64,000 bases of DNA from Spinellus fusiger (Eukaryota; Mucoromycota; Mucoromycetes; Mucorales; Phycomycetaceae). Shown here in pieces: positions 61,549 through 64,000 of the stretch. The position numbers were made by a program, and so were the translations under genes. The stretch lies in the NCBI GenBank assembly GCA_025094145.1, contig JALLLS010000016.1, forward strand, positions 431,246 through 495,245, read 5' to 3'. Below the pieces are notes generated by a model, which saw nothing but the letters and a program-made list of their open reading frames with translations, had not been told where the DNA came from and ran no database searches. Numbering within the stretch: position 1 is the stretch's first letter; each line of letters opens with the position of its first letter.

Positions 61549-62180
61549 GTGACTTTTGCTACTATGAGAGCACTTATTCAAACTATATGCATCAAGCGTG
61601 GATATAAGTTCTATGACTCTGGTAAATTTTACATAGTCACTATTTTCCATGGTGTTGAAACTGTTACTAAAGAAGAGATAAATGCTATTCACATGAGCAA
61701 AAAAGAGCTTATTACTTTTGACAAAAGCATTCAGTGTTTATTTTGTGTTTTCACTGGCCAAGTTGACATGCAAAAAGAAAGGGGTCTATTTTTTGGATTC
61801 AAGTTTGGATGTCCGTATCTGGAAACCCAATTAACACCATGCCACACTGATGTCCTATGTCTTGTAGACTCTGTGAATTTTTCAACTTGGGTACATGTAT
61901 CTGTTTTTTGATATTCTAATTACATAAACTGTTGTATATATCTCTTATTTTTATTTCAATAGCCAAAGTTAAACGATACCTTCTTTTTGTGTGTGACAGT
62001 CATTTATGGTACTATTCTATTCAAGTGTTTCAGCTACACATATGTATTTTCTTGGAATTGGAATTGGAATTAGAAACACAGCTGTTAACATACTTCAATG
62101 GCTCAAATATTGTTTTTACAAAAGACAAAGTACACTATATGAAAAAAAAAATTTCATGTATGTTGGAGTTGAGTGTGTAG
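61549..62180 (+). CDS. unrecognised ORF with possible spliced tail, right-arm copy
   Basis: Counterpart of 31845-31214. The 120-residue protein (61549-61911) and the downstream 82-residue frame (61932-62180) are identical to the left-arm ones, and so is the candidate intron. Function unknown. Confidence 0.4.
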
Positions 62181-63164
62181 TTTGATACCACGCGACAAAA
62201 GACTGCTAAGACAGCATTAAATGGGTTGGCTCAAATGAAACACATAGACAGAAGACAAATAACAGTAACAAGAAATACCAAGCGGAAATTATGTTTGACT
62301 TTCGAACTCACACACTGCAGAATGTAGACTTATTGATTATCTCAACGGTAGATCTAAAATATAGAGAGAATACGAGTGCTGTTTATTCCACACAGTTACT
62401 CTATCTTTTATACTTTTGATCTGTAGTGCCATATGTCCACCTAGCCAAATAGATAGTACAGGTGGTAAAGGAGATGTAAATTCAAAAAATAATAAAGACA
62501 GATTCATCTGAAATTGATTTGGTTGTTTGTTGATGAAACTAAAGACCGCTGCACATGTGTCAATAGTGAGAAAATAGAGATGGATGCTTACAATACATGC
62601 AATTGCATCTATATATTATAATATAGTATATACATAAATAAATACAATGTTTATCAGACTATTAATGTATATACGCTTACATAATAAAAATAAACTAGAG
62701 TGAAATACTTTATAAATACTTCTGTTTTTATAGAAAATAACAAATACCAAGTAAACCAGTGTCCATGTGTAGTAATTTGTTTGTTGTACATTATTTTTCA
62801 TTCTACAGTTTAGAGAAGAAAGATAAGTATATAGACATATATATTATTTAGACACTAGTGTTTCTTCTTCTTCAAGAAAACGGATGTTCATCAAAAGTAC
62901 AAATAGCGTTATTCACAAGCACAAACAAACAAATAAATTGTATTAATTAATAAAACAAATAAACAGTAAATAAGAATGTAAAAGTCTTTTGTAAGAAATT
63001 TCTGAGATTTAATTGCATGTATAGGGTTATAGATGGACATAGATAATACTCATTGCACTAGTAAAAAGTGAGGAAAGGCAAGAGTCAGCTATATTGAAAT
63101 GTATACTTCATTTATAGTTTTCTTACTTTTTATTATTATTGCTACAATTAAATGAATCTATGGA

Positions 63165-63318
63165 ACATATAGTTAACCATCTCAATTCATAAAAAAAAAT
63201 GTGTGTCTCAATAAGGCAGCATAGAAGTCATTGGAAAGTTGCTTAGTGATTGGTGGTGTCTATTATGGTACATATCATCAGAGCATCTCCCAACTACCAT
63301 TCAATTGTTTTTAAGGTA
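63165..63318 (-). repeat. direct repeat copy 1 in right arm
   Basis: Counterpart of 30077-30232. Confidence 0.8.
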
Positions 63319-63484
63319 CCATCTTATATATTAAAAATGAGCTCTTAGCAGTTAGCAAATTCTAAAAAAGTGCCACGTCTTTTTGCTGAGCATATAAGTA
63401 TTTCTTGAGTGAGTGAGCAAACAAAGAAGAGATATGGAATTATATTAGTACTCTTTTTCTTTCTTTCTTTTCAAAGTTGCTTAA

Positions 63485-63781
63485 ATGTCAATTTATATTA
63501 TATACTGCTCAAGCTGCATACAGCCCATATATTCTCACAGAACTCATTGCAGTTGTCCTCTTAATTCCGTAAGCCAACAGAACAAGAAAATAGATGTTGA
63601 CATTGAAGGATTTGACACCAACATGCAAGAAGCTGGGATATCAAATAAGAGTATTAGATATACAAGCTGTTGTAGATGTGGTCATTTTTACAAAAGTCAT
63701 CCTAACTGTCCAGATAATGATAGATACCAAACAGAAAAAAATCACTTTCATTATTTGTACGGCATAACCAAGACACACTGA
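63485..63781 (+). CDS. unrecognised Cys/His-rich small protein, right-arm copy
   Basis: 98-residue counterpart of 29651-29908 with the same Cys/His clusters. A one- or two-base difference in an A-run after YQTEK extends the frame to a new end (NHFHYLYGITKTH). Confidence 0.4.
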   Translation: MSIYIIYCSSCIQPIYSHRTHCSCPLNSVSQQNKKIDVDIEGFDTNMQEAGISNKSIRYTSCCRCGHFYKSHPNCPDNDRYQTEKNHFHYLYGITKTH

Positions 63782-64000
63782 GAAGAGATACATTGAGTGG
63801 TATACAGGATGCTGCTACTTTGGGTTTATACACTAAAAAACGAGAAACTAACAGTTAGCAGTTGTAAAAGAAACAGCCACAAGTAGCATAGAATCCATTG
63901 AATTCTCGGAACTCACGAATACCAGGAAGAAAAGTAGATCTACTACTTATATTGTTTACATAAAAGCACTTTAGTTTACAGTCTATAAATTTATTATTAT

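Larger units (their letters stand above)
56082..64000. repeat. right arm of the large inverted repeat (continues beyond the window)
   Basis: Reverse-orientation copy of 29385-37269. Protein-level comparison shows identical or near-identical ORFs over most of it. The inner boundary is the TA at 56080-56081 of the Tc1-like element. The arm is still matching at base 64000. Confidence 0.95.

Overview
The window looks like nuclear DNA of an early-diverging fungus, most likely Mucoromycota (Mucorales-like). The genes are single-copy eukaryotic housekeeping genes cut by many short GT-AG introns (about 37-180 nt) with AT-rich introns and short spacers. The repeats (EN-RT LINEs, Tc1/mariner, MULEs, a Fanzor/TnpB-like relic) also fit that group. 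Species cannot be fixed from the sequence alone.

Layout. (1) 1-13.8 kb is a compact gene block: the 3' part of a Fab1/PIKfyve lipid kinase (+), an SH3-WW-RasGEF_N-RasGEF exchange factor (+), molybdopterin synthase large subunit MoaE (-), cytosolic asparaginyl-tRNA synthetase (+), proteasome subunit alpha-5 (-), trimethylguanosine synthase TGS1 (+) and kinetochore protein MIS12 (-). (2) 14-29 kb is a decayed transposon landscape: a MULE relic, a Tc1 relic, AT-rich DNA, a minisatellite, and two degenerate LINEs lying tail to tail. (3) 29.4-37.27 kb is the left arm of a very large inverted repeat whose right arm is 56.08-64.0 kb and runs off the window. Each arm holds the same unrecognised ORFs, an internal pair of ~150-bp direct repeats and a Tc1-like element at its inner end. 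(4) 37.3-56.1 kb, between the arms, holds a second MULE with clear terminal inverted repeats, two small orphan ORFs (one with a signal peptide), another Tc1-like relic, a 27-exon diaphanous-type formin, a Fanzor/TnpB-like relic, the glucosidase II beta subunit gene (signal peptide to HDEL) and a tiny membrane-protein gene.

The recognised genes do not form one pathway. Fab1, the Ras GEF and the formin belong to membrane identity, Ras signalling and actin-based polar growth. The others serve translation, proteolysis, RNA capping, chromosome segregation, Mo-cofactor synthesis and ER glycoprotein quality control. Exon models for the named genes were checked by hand: each keeps reading frame across all listed junctions.

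Most worth a second look: the giant inverted repeat and the identity step inside its Tc1 element; the FH1 domain of the formin, built from a tandem array of phase-1 mini-exons; the Fanzor-like relic; and the conserved unknown ORFs carried by both arms.
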